From DASVHS01 sp036390755 (GTDB taxonomy: Bacteria; Acidobacteriota; Thermoanaerobaculia; Gp7-AA8), in NCBI GenBank assembly GCA_036390755.1, contig DASWBH010000265.1, positions 1 through 12,562 on the forward strand: a DNA stretch of 12,562 bases, read 5' to 3'. The notes below the pieces were generated by a model. It did no database searches. It worked only from the letters and a program-made list of their open reading frames with translations, and was not told the origin of the DNA. The number at the start of each line of letters is the position of its first letter. Position 1 is the stretch's first letter. Of this stretch, positions 7,388 through 12,562 are shown in pieces. The translations under genes were made by a program, and so were the position numbers.

Positions 7388-8002
7388 TCAGCGGGAGTAA
7401 AACTCGACGATCAGGCGATCGTCGACGGGCACGGGGATCTCGTCGCGCTCGGGCTGCCGGACGAGCTTGCCGCTCGTGCCCTCCTCGCTCACCTCGAGAT
7501 ACGGCGGCGCAGCGATGCCGCCGCGGGCGCGCCAGACGGAGATCTGCTCGCTCTTTTTGATGCGCTCGCTGAGCGCGATCGACTGTCCGGGCCTGACCTG
7601 GTTCGACGGGATGTCGACGCGCTTGCCGTCCACGAGGATGTGCCCGTGTCCGACGAGTTGCCGCGCGGCCCAGACCGAAGGCGCGAGTCCGAGGCGGTAG
7701 ACGAGGGCGTCGAGTCGTTGCTCGAGGAGGCGCAGGAGATTCGTGCCGGTCGGTCCCTGCATGCGCGCGGCGCGGTCGAAGTAGCGACGCATCTGGCGCT
7801 CGGCAATTCCGTAAAACGCGCGGAGCTTCTGCTTTTCCGTCAGCCGCGATCCGTAGGCGCCGATCTTCGCGCGGCGCGCGCGGCCGCCGTGCTGCCCCGG
7901 CGGGTTCGGCCGCTTCTCCAGAATGCGCTGGTACTTCGGCGAAGGCGCGAGCGCCACGCCGAAGCGGCGCATCACTTTCGCTCGCGGTCCACGGTCCCTC
8001 AT
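7388..8002 (-). CDS. rpsD: 30S ribosomal protein S4, cysteine-free type
   Basis: A 204-residue primary 16S rRNA-binding protein that nucleates assembly of the 30S body. The PGQHGG stretch (35-40), LTEKQKLRAFYGIAERQM (54-71) and the S4 RNA-binding domain (about 93-155, with LEQRLDALVYRLGLA and ARQLVGHGHILVDGKRVD) are all present, and the protein ends in IVEFYSR as S4 usually does. It has no cysteine at all: the N-terminal zinc-finger cysteines of the C+ form are replaced by a GVALAPSPKYQ segment, as in actinobacterial zinc-independent S4. The frame is open further upstream, but the ATG at 8002 matches the family start. It stands alone, outside any ribosomal protein operon, which suits either a relocated sole copy or a zinc-starvation paralogue. 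Confidence 0.93.
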   Translation of the reverse strand: MRDRGPRAKVMRRFGVALAPSPKYQRILEKRPNPPGQHGGRARRAKIGAYGSRLTEKQKLRAFYGIAERQMRRYFDRAARMQGPTGTNLLRLLEQRLDALVYRLGLAPSVWAARQLVGHGHILVDGKRVDIPSNQVRPGQSIALSERIKKSEQISVWRARGGIAAPPYLEVSEEGTSGKLVRQPERDEIPVPVDDRLIVEFYSR

Positions 8003-8015
8003 GCGAACGGTCGAA

Positions 8016-8034
8016 GCGGCAAAAGGTGTGCCGC
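8016..8034. promoter_or_regulatory. Inverted repeat in the rpsD-fdhD divergent region
   Basis: GCGGCA (8016-8021) and TGCCGC (8029-8034) are perfect arms around a 7-base spacer. The left arm occupies the -35 position for the fdhD -10 hexamer, so a bound regulator could block fdhD transcription. It does not resemble a Zur site. Confidence 0.35.
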
Positions 8035-8044
8035 GCGATAGAAT
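8016..8044 (+). promoter_or_regulatory. Candidate fdhD promoter (leaderless)
   Basis: TAGAAT (8039-8044) matches five of six bases of the -10 consensus and ends six bases before the fdhD ATG. The -35 position, 17 bp upstream, holds the weak hexamer GCGGCA. There is no ribosome binding site, so a leaderless transcript is expected. Confidence 0.5.
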
Positions 8045-8050
8045 CGCCGC

Positions 8051-8866
8051 ATGTCCAACCCCCGGATCGCCTCGGTTGACGTGACGCGTGTCGTCGGACG
8101 GAACGCTGTCGGCGGCGACGACGTCGTCGTCATCGAGGAGCCGCTCGAGATTCGCGCGGCATGGGACGCCGCCGGCGAGCCGCGCGAGAAGAGCATCTCG
8201 GTCACCATGCGAACGCCGGGCGACGATGGCGATCTCGCAGCGGGATTTCTCTTCACGGAAGGATTGATTCACACGGCCGACGATGTCGACTCGCTGCGCC
8301 ACTGGTCCTCTCCGAACGTGATCCGCGTCGCGCTGCGGAACGGCGCGCGCATCGACATGAGCAAGCTCGACCGTCACTTCTACACGACCTCGAGCTGCGG
8401 CGTCTGCGGCAAGACGTCGATCGAAGCGCTGCGCGTCGCGACCTCATCCGAGCCGAAGAAGTCGCAGGCGCTCACGAGCGAGCTGATCCATCGCCTGCCG
8501 CTCGAGCTCGAAGCGCATCAGGCTGCGTTCCGTGCCACCGGCGCGCTGCACGCCGCAGCGGTCTTCGACACCAACGGGACACTCCTGCGATGCCGCGAAG
8601 ACATCGGCCGTCACAACGCCGTCGACAAAGTCATCGGATCGCTGTTCCTCGAGCGCGCGACGCCGCTGTCAAACACGATCCTGATGGTCAGCAGCCGAGC
8701 GAGTTTCGAGATCGTGCAGAAGGCCGTCGTCGCGGGCATTCCGGTCGTCGCTTCCGTTGGCGCGCCGTCCACGCTCGCGGTCGACCTCGCGCGCGAGTTC
8801 CATGTCACGCTGCTGGGATTCGTTCGCGACGGGCGCTTCAACGTCTACACGGGCGAAGTGGAATGA
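8051..8866 (+). CDS. fdhD: Formate dehydrogenase accessory sulfurtransferase FdhD
   Basis: A 271-residue cytosolic protein that passes sulfur from a cysteine desulfurase to the molybdenum or tungsten cofactor of formate dehydrogenase; without it the enzyme is inactive. The sulfur-carrying CXXC loop is at residues 116-119 (TSSCGVCGK), the cofactor-binding stretch RCREDIGRHNAVDKVIG at 180-196, and SSRASFEIVQKA at 214-225. The frame TPGDDGDLAAGFLFTEGLI (55-73) is also characteristic. Length is normal. It is the first gene of a plus-strand group and overlaps the DinB-like gene by four bases (ATGA). The formate dehydrogenase operon it should serve ends 1.9 kb downstream on the opposite strand. Confidence 0.95.
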   Translation: MSNPRIASVDVTRVVGRNAVGGDDVVVIEEPLEIRAAWDAAGEPREKSISVTMRTPGDDGDLAAGFLFTEGLIHTADDVDSLRHWSSPNVIRVALRNGARIDMSKLDRHFYTTSSCGVCGKTSIEALRVATSSEPKKSQALTSELIHRLPLELEAHQAAFRATGALHAAAVFDTNGTLLRCREDIGRHNAVDKVIGSLFLERATPLSNTILMVSSRASFEIVQKAVVAGIPVVASVGAPSTLAVDLAREFHVTLLGFVRDGRFNVYTGEVE

Positions 8867-9705
8867 CGTACGACTTTCTTCTCGACACGTACGAGACCGA
8901 GCGGCTCAAGACCGTCTCAGTGTGGTCGGCGTTCACGGACGACGACATCGAGTTCCGTCCCGCGCCGCGCATCCGCACGCCTCACGAGCACATGGTTCAT
9001 CAGTGCATCAGCGAGGACAACTGGATGAAGAACATGCTCGGCATCGAGACGGCAATGCCGCAGCTGCCATCACCCGAGACGCGGATCGAGTTCATGCGGC
9101 ACTACGCCGCCGCATCGGCGAAGCGGCTCGAGCTCCTGCGCGAGAAGACTGACGAGTGGTGGACGGAAGCCGGCGCATTTTTCGAGACGCAGCGCACGCG
9201 CGCCTGGATCATGCTGCGCCGCCTCACTCACTCCTCTCACCATCGCGCTCAGCTGACCGTCTACCTTCGCCTCCTCGGCCGTCCGGTGTACTCGACCTAC
9301 GGACCGTCGGCCGATACCGGCGGGCTGCCCCTCAACAAGGCTCCCACCATTTATCGCTACGAGAACATCGCCGACCTGCTGAACGCTGAACAAAAGGGCG
9401 GGCGCTTTCCGCATCTCCCCGGGCCGGGCGAGAAAAGTCCGACCGAGCGCCCGGGCACGGCTCAAGTGAGAAGGTCTTTCGACCGCGTACCGGTGCGCGT
9501 GCGCGGCAGCAATACGACGCAGGCGGCGTGGCGCGTCGTCGCCGACTCGGCGAACGGAAGCGGATCGATCACGCTCCTCGACGACGGTTCGTTCCGCGGC
9601 GAGGGCATTTTCTTCGACTGGCCGCAGGCGCAACTCGCCGCGGAGTATCAGCGTCTGAATCCGCCGAGCGACGAGCCGCCGTTCGTAGTGCCGCAACTGG
9701 GCTGA
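8863..9705 (+). CDS. DinB-like metal-binding protein with C-terminal extension
   Basis: A 280-residue protein. Residues 1-145 form a DinB-type four-helix bundle: an N-terminal helix, the His-bearing HEHMVHQCISEDNW segment (41-54), and HSSHHRAQLTVYLRLLG (123-139). His46, His123 and His127 are the likely metal triad. DinB-superfamily members include thiol-dependent S-transferases and hydrolases. The extra part, about 200-280, is predicted to be beta-rich and ends in a proline-rich segment; it is not part of a usual 150-170-residue DinB protein, and I do not recognise it. The ATG overlaps the fdhD stop by four bases, so the two are translationally coupled. Whether it acts in sulfur chemistry with FdhD is conjecture. 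Confidence 0.8.
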   Translation: MTYDFLLDTYETERLKTVSVWSAFTDDDIEFRPAPRIRTPHEHMVHQCISEDNWMKNMLGIETAMPQLPSPETRIEFMRHYAAASAKRLELLREKTDEWWTEAGAFFETQRTRAWIMLRRLTHSSHHRAQLTVYLRLLGRPVYSTYGPSADTGGLPLNKAPTIYRYENIADLLNAEQKGGRFPHLPGPGEKSPTERPGTAQVRRSFDRVPVRVRGSNTTQAAWRVVADSANGSGSITLLDDGSFRGEGIFFDWPQAQLAAEYQRLNPPSDEPPFVVPQLG

Positions 9706-9711
9706 CGATTC

Positions 9712-9715
9712 GAGG
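9712..9715 (+). promoter_or_regulatory. Ribosome binding site of the membrane-protein gene
   Basis: GAGG lies five bases before the GTG at 9721 and supports that start rather than the ATG at 9719, which is in another frame. Confidence 0.5.
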
Positions 9716-9720
9716 TTGAT

Positions 9721-10173
9721 GTGACGATCGAGAAACAGGCGTCCGTTCTATTCGCGGCGAACGCGATCATCAATTGGATCGTGTCAGTCCGTGGAATCTT
9801 CGATCCCGCCGGAATGGCGGCCGCGTTCCACGGCTCACCGCCCAATTACCCGTTCATGCTCCGGCTGTGGAGCGCGTTCATCTTCATGTTCGGTTGCATG
9901 TTCTGGGAAACGAGTCGCGACATCCGCGGCAAGGCCGCGCTCATGAAGTACAACTGGATCGAGAAGACGCTCACCGCCTGTGCCGTGACCTTCGGCTACT
10001 TTCAGGGGGAAGCTCCGCTGCGATTGATGATCCTGATCGTACTGACGAACTGGCTGTGGATCCCGTTCATCCTCTACTACGACGTCGCTGTTCGCCGGCG
10101 CCTGACGACTGGACGCGTGGACATCAGTCCGGCGGTCGCGCCGCCTCCAGCGTCCGCCGCTCTTCCGCAGTGA
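9721..10173 (+). CDS. Small four-helix membrane protein, unknown function
   Basis: A 150-residue protein with about four membrane segments: near 7-24 (SVLFAANAIINWIVSV), 45-62 (FMLRLWSAFIFMFGCMF), 80-94 (IEKTLTACAVTFGYF) and 100-120 (LRLMILIVLTNWLWIPFIL). A motif-like WETSRDI follows the second helix. I do not recognise the family. It begins with GTG, 15 bp after the DinB-like gene on the same strand, and is probably the last gene of the fdhD group. Its tail is rich in Pro and Ala (residues 137-149) and is encoded in the 50 bp that overlap the convergent hemerythrin-like gene, so the tail may be poorly constrained. No terminator is seen after it. Confidence 0.75.
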   Translation: MTIEKQASVLFAANAIINWIVSVRGIFDPAGMAAAFHGSPPNYPFMLRLWSAFIFMFGCMFWETSRDIRGKAALMKYNWIEKTLTACAVTFGYFQGEAPLRLMILIVLTNWLWIPFILYYDVAVRRRLTTGRVDISPAVAPPPASAALPQ

Positions 10174-10549
10174 GCATCTCCTCCGCTGCCGGCGCGTACA
10201 CCTTCTCCATCTCCAATTCGTGCGCGTGCAGACGGCGGTCGAGGTTCTCGACGTAGCCGCGGAGATGATCGAGGCGGATGCCCTCGCGGATCTGCTCGAG
10301 CACGAATCGGGTGAGCTCGCGGATCTGTACGTATTCGAGCCGCAGCTCGCGGCGGACGTCGCGCCCCGGAATCTGCGCGCGCTCCAAAGCCGGGATCAGC
10401 GCCTGCTCGCCGGCTTCGGTCCACCGGCGGAAGTGCACTTCGAAGTCGTTGAGCGCGACTTCCGCGGCCGTGGCGTTCTGGCGTTGCATCGACAGCAGGA
10501 ATTCGTCGAAACGGCTGCGAAGCGCGCGCTGCGCCGTGCCGATTGTCAT
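10124..10549 (-). CDS. Hemerythrin-like helical-bundle protein
   Basis: A 141-residue, entirely helical protein resembling hemerythrin HHE domains, which bind a diiron centre for oxygen, nitric oxide or iron handling. Recognisable parts are DFEVHFRRWTEAGEQALIPALERA (35-58), LEYVQIRELTRFVLEQI (71-87) and the last helix LHAHELEMEKVYAPAAEEM (107-125). The iron-ligand set is not canonical: no His lies in the first helix, and Tyr73 stands where the usual EH..IR pattern has His. It may therefore bind metal differently or not at all. The ATG at 10549 begins the conserved helices; a longer open frame upstream reaches into the GIY-YIG remnant and is not credible. No ribosome binding site is obvious. 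The 3' end overlaps the convergent membrane-protein gene by 50 bp. Confidence 0.65.
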   Translation of the reverse strand: MTIGTAQRALRSRFDEFLLSMQRQNATAAEVALNDFEVHFRRWTEAGEQALIPALERAQIPGRDVRRELRLEYVQIRELTRFVLEQIREGIRLDHLRGYVENLDRRLHAHELEMEKVYAPAAEEMLTAEERRTLEAARPPD

Positions 10550-10635
10550 GCCGAGCGGGAGCGAGACATCCGGGCGGGCGGGCAGCGCGCTACGCGATGT
10601 TGAGCGACTGAACCGCCGAGGTACCCTCGGTCGCC

Positions 10636-10781
10636 ATGCGTCTGCGGTTGTATTACGTGTACATCCTGGCCAGCCATCATGGAGGCGCCGTAAGAAGCTC
10701 GCGCTGATCGCTCGCCTCAATCCTGAATGGTGTGACCTCGCGCCTCACACCCGCCCGGATTCCTCGCTCCGCTCGGAATGA
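10636..10781 (+). pseudogene. GIY-YIG endonuclease remnant with internal deletion
   Basis: Two ends of a GIY-YIG nuclease survive in different frames. The N-terminus, from the ATG at 10636, reads YYVYILASHHGG, the usual start of the small UvrC-like GIY-YIG family, and then hits a stop at 10707. From 10680 a second frame reads WRRRKKLALIARLNPEWCDL (to 10739), the typical C-terminus, and runs on to a stop at 10779-10781 inside the repeat. Roughly 50 residues between them, including the GIY/YIG middle and catalytic arginine, are missing. The gene is therefore dead by deletion plus frameshift. Full proteins of this family are about 80-100 residues. Confidence 0.8.
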
Positions 10782-10783
10782 CA
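10756..10783 (-). repeat. 'HSERSEES'-type intergenic repeat
   Basis: Read on the minus strand, the segment CATTCCGAGCGGAGCGAGGA encodes HSERSEES in a spurious frame and has ATTCC/GGAAT arms. From memory, this sequence recurs between genes in many genomes, often after small GIY-YIG genes. It occurs once here, so its repetitive nature cannot be shown from this window. Confidence 0.55.
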
Positions 10784-10788
10784 CGACA

Positions 10789-11574
10789 TCACAGCCCTGC
10801 CAGGCCGGGCTCGATCCTCGTGAATCCTTCGTCGACGGCCCAGAGGTCCATCGCGATCGAGACGAGGTCGTCGACGATCGGCACCGGCCGCGCATCTTTC
10901 GCCAAATCGATGGATTTGACGTAACGACGGCAGGTCTCGCATGCCTCGATACGCACGAGCGGATGCGCGTCGCTTTGAAACACCGGCAGTTTGTGCGGAT
11001 CTTCCTCGAAGCACGACGGACACCGGCCGCGGTTGAAGTTCCACTCCGTCCCGCAAAGCGAGCATCCCAGATAGCGGAAGCCGCTCTCCGCGTCGGGCGC
11101 GGACTTCCGCGCACTGATCCACGCACCGCCGCCGCAGAACGGACAATGACCACGAGCGTGCACGCGATCCGGTGCGATGTTGCGCACACGCAGGGTCTCC
11201 GCATACGGCTGCAGCATCGCGCGTGCGAGGAAATCGTCGGGCGCGTCGCCGCGCCAGTAGACGATCAACCGCGTTCGCGCGGTCTCCGGGTCCTCGTGGG
11301 CGCGCTTATCGGCCTCCAACGCCAGCTGCTCCGGACCGTGCGCGGCTGCGACGCGTAACAATGGGCGCACGATCGGCAATAACGCATCGACATCATCTGC
11401 GAGATGACCGGTGAGCGATTCCGGGATTCGCGCAGCGATCTCCGCTTGCGCCTTGAACATCACGCGCGCGAACTCGAGCGGCTCGGCTGCCGCCTCTGCG
11501 GTCGTTGCGAGCAGCGCGGCGCGTGCACCGCGCTGCTCGAAGATGTCTGATGGACGGCTGGCCGCCTCGATCAA
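10789..11574 (-). CDS. fdhE: Formate dehydrogenase accessory protein FdhE
   Basis: A 261-residue cytosolic protein needed for activity of respiratory formate dehydrogenases; the E. coli protein (309 residues) binds iron through its cysteines and contacts the catalytic subunit. Four CXXC motifs are present: CPFC (144-147), CSLC (171-174), CPSC (185-188) and CETC (212-215), within the family framework GHCPFCGG, YLGCSLCGTEWN, RCPSC and ACETCRRYVKSIDL. The N-terminal helical part is shorter than in E. coli. The frame is open far upstream through fdnI, so the start was chosen as the TTG at 11574, which overlaps the fdnI stop in TTGA and has AGGAG at 11590-11586 upstream. It is the last gene of the formate dehydrogenase operon; the next sequence downstream is the intergenic repeat. 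Confidence 0.92.
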   Translation of the reverse strand: MIEAASRPSDIFEQRGARAALLATTAEAAAEPLEFARVMFKAQAEIAARIPESLTGHLADDVDALLPIVRPLLRVAAAHGPEQLALEADKRAHEDPETARTRLIVYWRGDAPDDFLARAMLQPYAETLRVRNIAPDRVHARGHCPFCGGGAWISARKSAPDAESGFRYLGCSLCGTEWNFNRGRCPSCFEEDPHKLPVFQSDAHPLVRIEACETCRRYVKSIDLAKDARPVPIVDDLVSIAMDLWAVDEGFTRIEPGLAGL

Positions 11575-12278
11575 TCCTCCCGCGTCTCCTCTCCGGAAAC
11601 CTGCCGGAACCAGCCCGGATGATGCAGGCGCGCCCAGCTTCGCGTCACGGTGCCGCGCGTCATCGAGTGGAACGTCCCCGGCTCGGCGGCTGTGCCGAGG
11701 TAGATGTGCGTCACGATGCCGACGATGAAGAAGATCCACGTGATGTCGTGGAGCAGGTAAGAGAGCTCGCGGATGATCGGCGGGAAGCGTGTCGGGAACC
11801 ACATCGGAATCCCCGAGATGAGCAGCGCCAGGGCTCCGAGGCACACCGCAAAGAAGAACAGCTTCTGACCCGGGTTGTACTTGCCGCCCCCCTCCGCTGC
11901 AGGCTCGTCCTCGTAGCGCATGTACGACATCAGCTTCGAGGGACGCCACCAGCCCTCCTCCTCGCCATTGAGGCGCATGTCGCCGAGCCAGTGAAAGAAC
12001 TGAACTCCCGACATGATGAAGAACAGCACGCCGGCGTACGGATGAATCAAGCGCGCCACTTCCAGACCGCCGACGAGATACGCCATCCATCCGAACAGCG
12101 GGTGCCAGATCGGCGCGCCGCTGAACACCGAAATGAAGAACGTCAGCGCCACGGACCAGTGAATCAGGCGCGACAAGCGGCGATGGCGGACGATCTCGCG
12201 GCCGACGTACACGTTTTCCCGTGTGCGTCCGACGACGATTGCGGAGTCAACGTGTTGCCCGTGAATGGCAGAGCTCAT
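11571..12278 (-). CDS. fdnI: Formate dehydrogenase gamma subunit, cytochrome b556
   Basis: A 235-residue inner-membrane cytochrome b that takes electrons from the beta subunit through two hemes and reduces quinone. Four membrane helices are visible around residues 36-53, 78-97, 138-158 and 174-195. Likely heme ligands are His40 (RLIHWSVALTFF), His79 (RLIHPYAGVLFF), His177 (LLHDITWIFF) and His191 (VTHIYLG). The loop KYNPGQKLFFF (133-143) and the C-terminal MTRGTVTRSWARLHHPGW (206-223) are family hallmarks. The length is slightly above that of E. coli FdnI (217 residues). Its ATG overlaps the stop of fdnH by four bases and has a strong ribosome binding site. It overlaps fdhE by four bases. Confidence 0.93.
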   Translation of the reverse strand: MSSAIHGQHVDSAIVVGRTRENVYVGREIVRHRRLSRLIHWSVALTFFISVFSGAPIWHPLFGWMAYLVGGLEVARLIHPYAGVLFFIMSGVQFFHWLGDMRLNGEEEGWWRPSKLMSYMRYEDEPAAEGGGKYNPGQKLFFFAVCLGALALLISGIPMWFPTRFPPIIRELSYLLHDITWIFFIVGIVTHIYLGTAAEPGTFHSMTRGTVTRSWARLHHPGWFRQVSGEETRED

Positions 12279-12562
12279 CGCGTCCTCCTTTCGTCGGCCG
12301 GAACTTCAACTTCGCGCCGGCGACCCAGCTCGTCGCGGTCATCGAGCGGTTCTTTCGGACCGTACTTCGTGTAATGCGTGAACGTGCCGAGGACGACCAC
12401 GAACGCGGCGAGGATGCCGAGCGGTCGCACGACCTGCTTCCAGAGGCGCACGCCCCACGGCACGTGCGGATCGACCGGCAGGTTGTACCACTCCGGATGT
12501 CCGTGGCCGAGGACCGTGACGACGCCGGTGCCGCCGACGCCTTTCGGGTCGTACAGCATCGC
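12275..12562 (-). CDS. fdnH: Formate dehydrogenase iron-sulfur (beta) subunit, C-terminal part
   Basis: The last 95 codons of an FdnH/FdoH-type beta subunit, which carries four [4Fe-4S] clusters and links the periplasmic catalytic subunit to the cytochrome b. The visible part starts with LYDPKGVGGTGVVTVLGH, the family's YDP.GVGGT motif after the ferredoxin region. It then has PVDPHVPWGVRLWKQVVRPLG and a single membrane helix, ILAAFVVVLGTF, ending THYTKYGPKEP, as in the formate dehydrogenase transmembrane domain. The cluster-binding cysteines lie beyond the window edge. A highly charged tail (EPLDDRDELGRRREVEV) follows. The stop overlaps the fdnI start. Confidence 0.9.
   Translation of the reverse strand, partial: AMLYDPKGVGGTGVVTVLGHGHPEWYNLPVDPHVPWGVRLWKQVVRPLGILAAFVVVLGTFTHYTKYGPKEPLDDRDELGRRREVEVPADERRTR
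12284..12290 (-). promoter_or_regulatory. Ribosome binding site of fdnI
   Basis: AAGGAGG on the minus strand, five bases before the ATG at 12278, fixes the fdnI start. It lies within the last codons of fdnH. Confidence 0.8.

Larger units (their letters stand above)
10550..10788. other. Intergenic stretch with decayed gene and repeat
   Basis: No intact gene lies here. A small hairpin (stem 10616-10620 with 10626-10630) comes first, then the GIY-YIG remnant and the intergenic repeat described separately. A promoter for the hemerythrin-like gene should lie at its left end, but no convincing hexamers are visible. Confidence 0.6.

Noticed and set aside
8003..8050. Zur box controlling the cysteine-free S4
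   Set aside because: No AT-rich palindrome of the Zur type is present in the 48-bp region.
8003..8377. Upstream extension of the rpsD reading frame
   Set aside because: It runs antisense through fdhD with low-complexity composition; S4 homology begins at the ATG at 8002.
10616..10630. Small hairpin CCGAG/CTCGG as a terminator or regulatory element
   Set aside because: Five base pairs, no T tract and no gene ending just before it on either strand; likely chance.
11575..12090. Upstream extension of the fdhE reading frame
   Set aside because: It is antisense-free but lies in another frame of fdnI, which has clear cytochrome b motifs.
1..12562. tRNA, rRNA, CRISPR arrays, insertion sequences or phage genes
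   Set aside because: Read through for each; none was seen apart from the GIY-YIG remnant and its repeat.

Overview
The window is a GC-rich, gene-dense bacterial chromosome segment from an organism with a respiratory, metal-interacting lifestyle. It encodes a decaheme cytochrome with an outer-membrane porin, a chromate resistance locus and a membrane-bound formate dehydrogenase. The taxon cannot be fixed from the sequence. A Gram-negative-type envelope (outer-membrane porin), a cysteine-free ribosomal protein S4, many 4-base gene overlaps and a 'HSERSEES'-type intergenic repeat suit an environmental lineage such as Acidobacteriota, but that is a guess.

Layout, left to right. (1) 1-2831, plus strand: the 3' part of a DmsE/MtrA-family decaheme c-type cytochrome followed by an MtrB/PioB-type outer-membrane beta-barrel, closed by a strong intrinsic terminator. 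(2) 2885-4932, minus strand: an ornithine cyclodeaminase/mu-crystallin family enzyme overlapping a ChrA chromate transporter. (3) 4933-4978: a 46-bp divergent control region with a near-perfect palindrome and helically phased repeats; both flanking genes look leaderless. (4) 4979-7052, plus strand: ChrB overlapping an MFS transporter. (5) 7049-8002, minus strand: a cysteine-free S4 (rpsD), a small XRE regulator and a possible 23-residue hydrophobic peptide. (6) 8051-10173, plus strand: fdhD, a DinB-like protein with a C-terminal extension, and a four-helix membrane protein. (7) 10124-10549, minus strand: a hemerythrin-like protein whose 3' end overlaps the membrane-protein gene. (8) 10550-10788: a decayed GIY-YIG endonuclease gene running into the intergenic repeat. 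(9) 10789-12562, minus strand: the end of a formate dehydrogenase operon, fdnH (partial), fdnI and fdhE.

How the genes fit together. FdhD sulfurates the molybdenum/tungsten cofactor, FdhE helps mature the enzyme, and FdnH/FdnI carry electrons from periplasmic formate oxidation to the quinone pool. The MtrAB-like pair could carry quinol-derived electrons out across the outer membrane, so formate oxidation linked to extracellular electron transfer is a reasonable but unproven reading. ChrB, ChrA, the MFS protein and the cyclodeaminase-like enzyme share one divergent control region and probably form a single chromate/oxyanion stress module.
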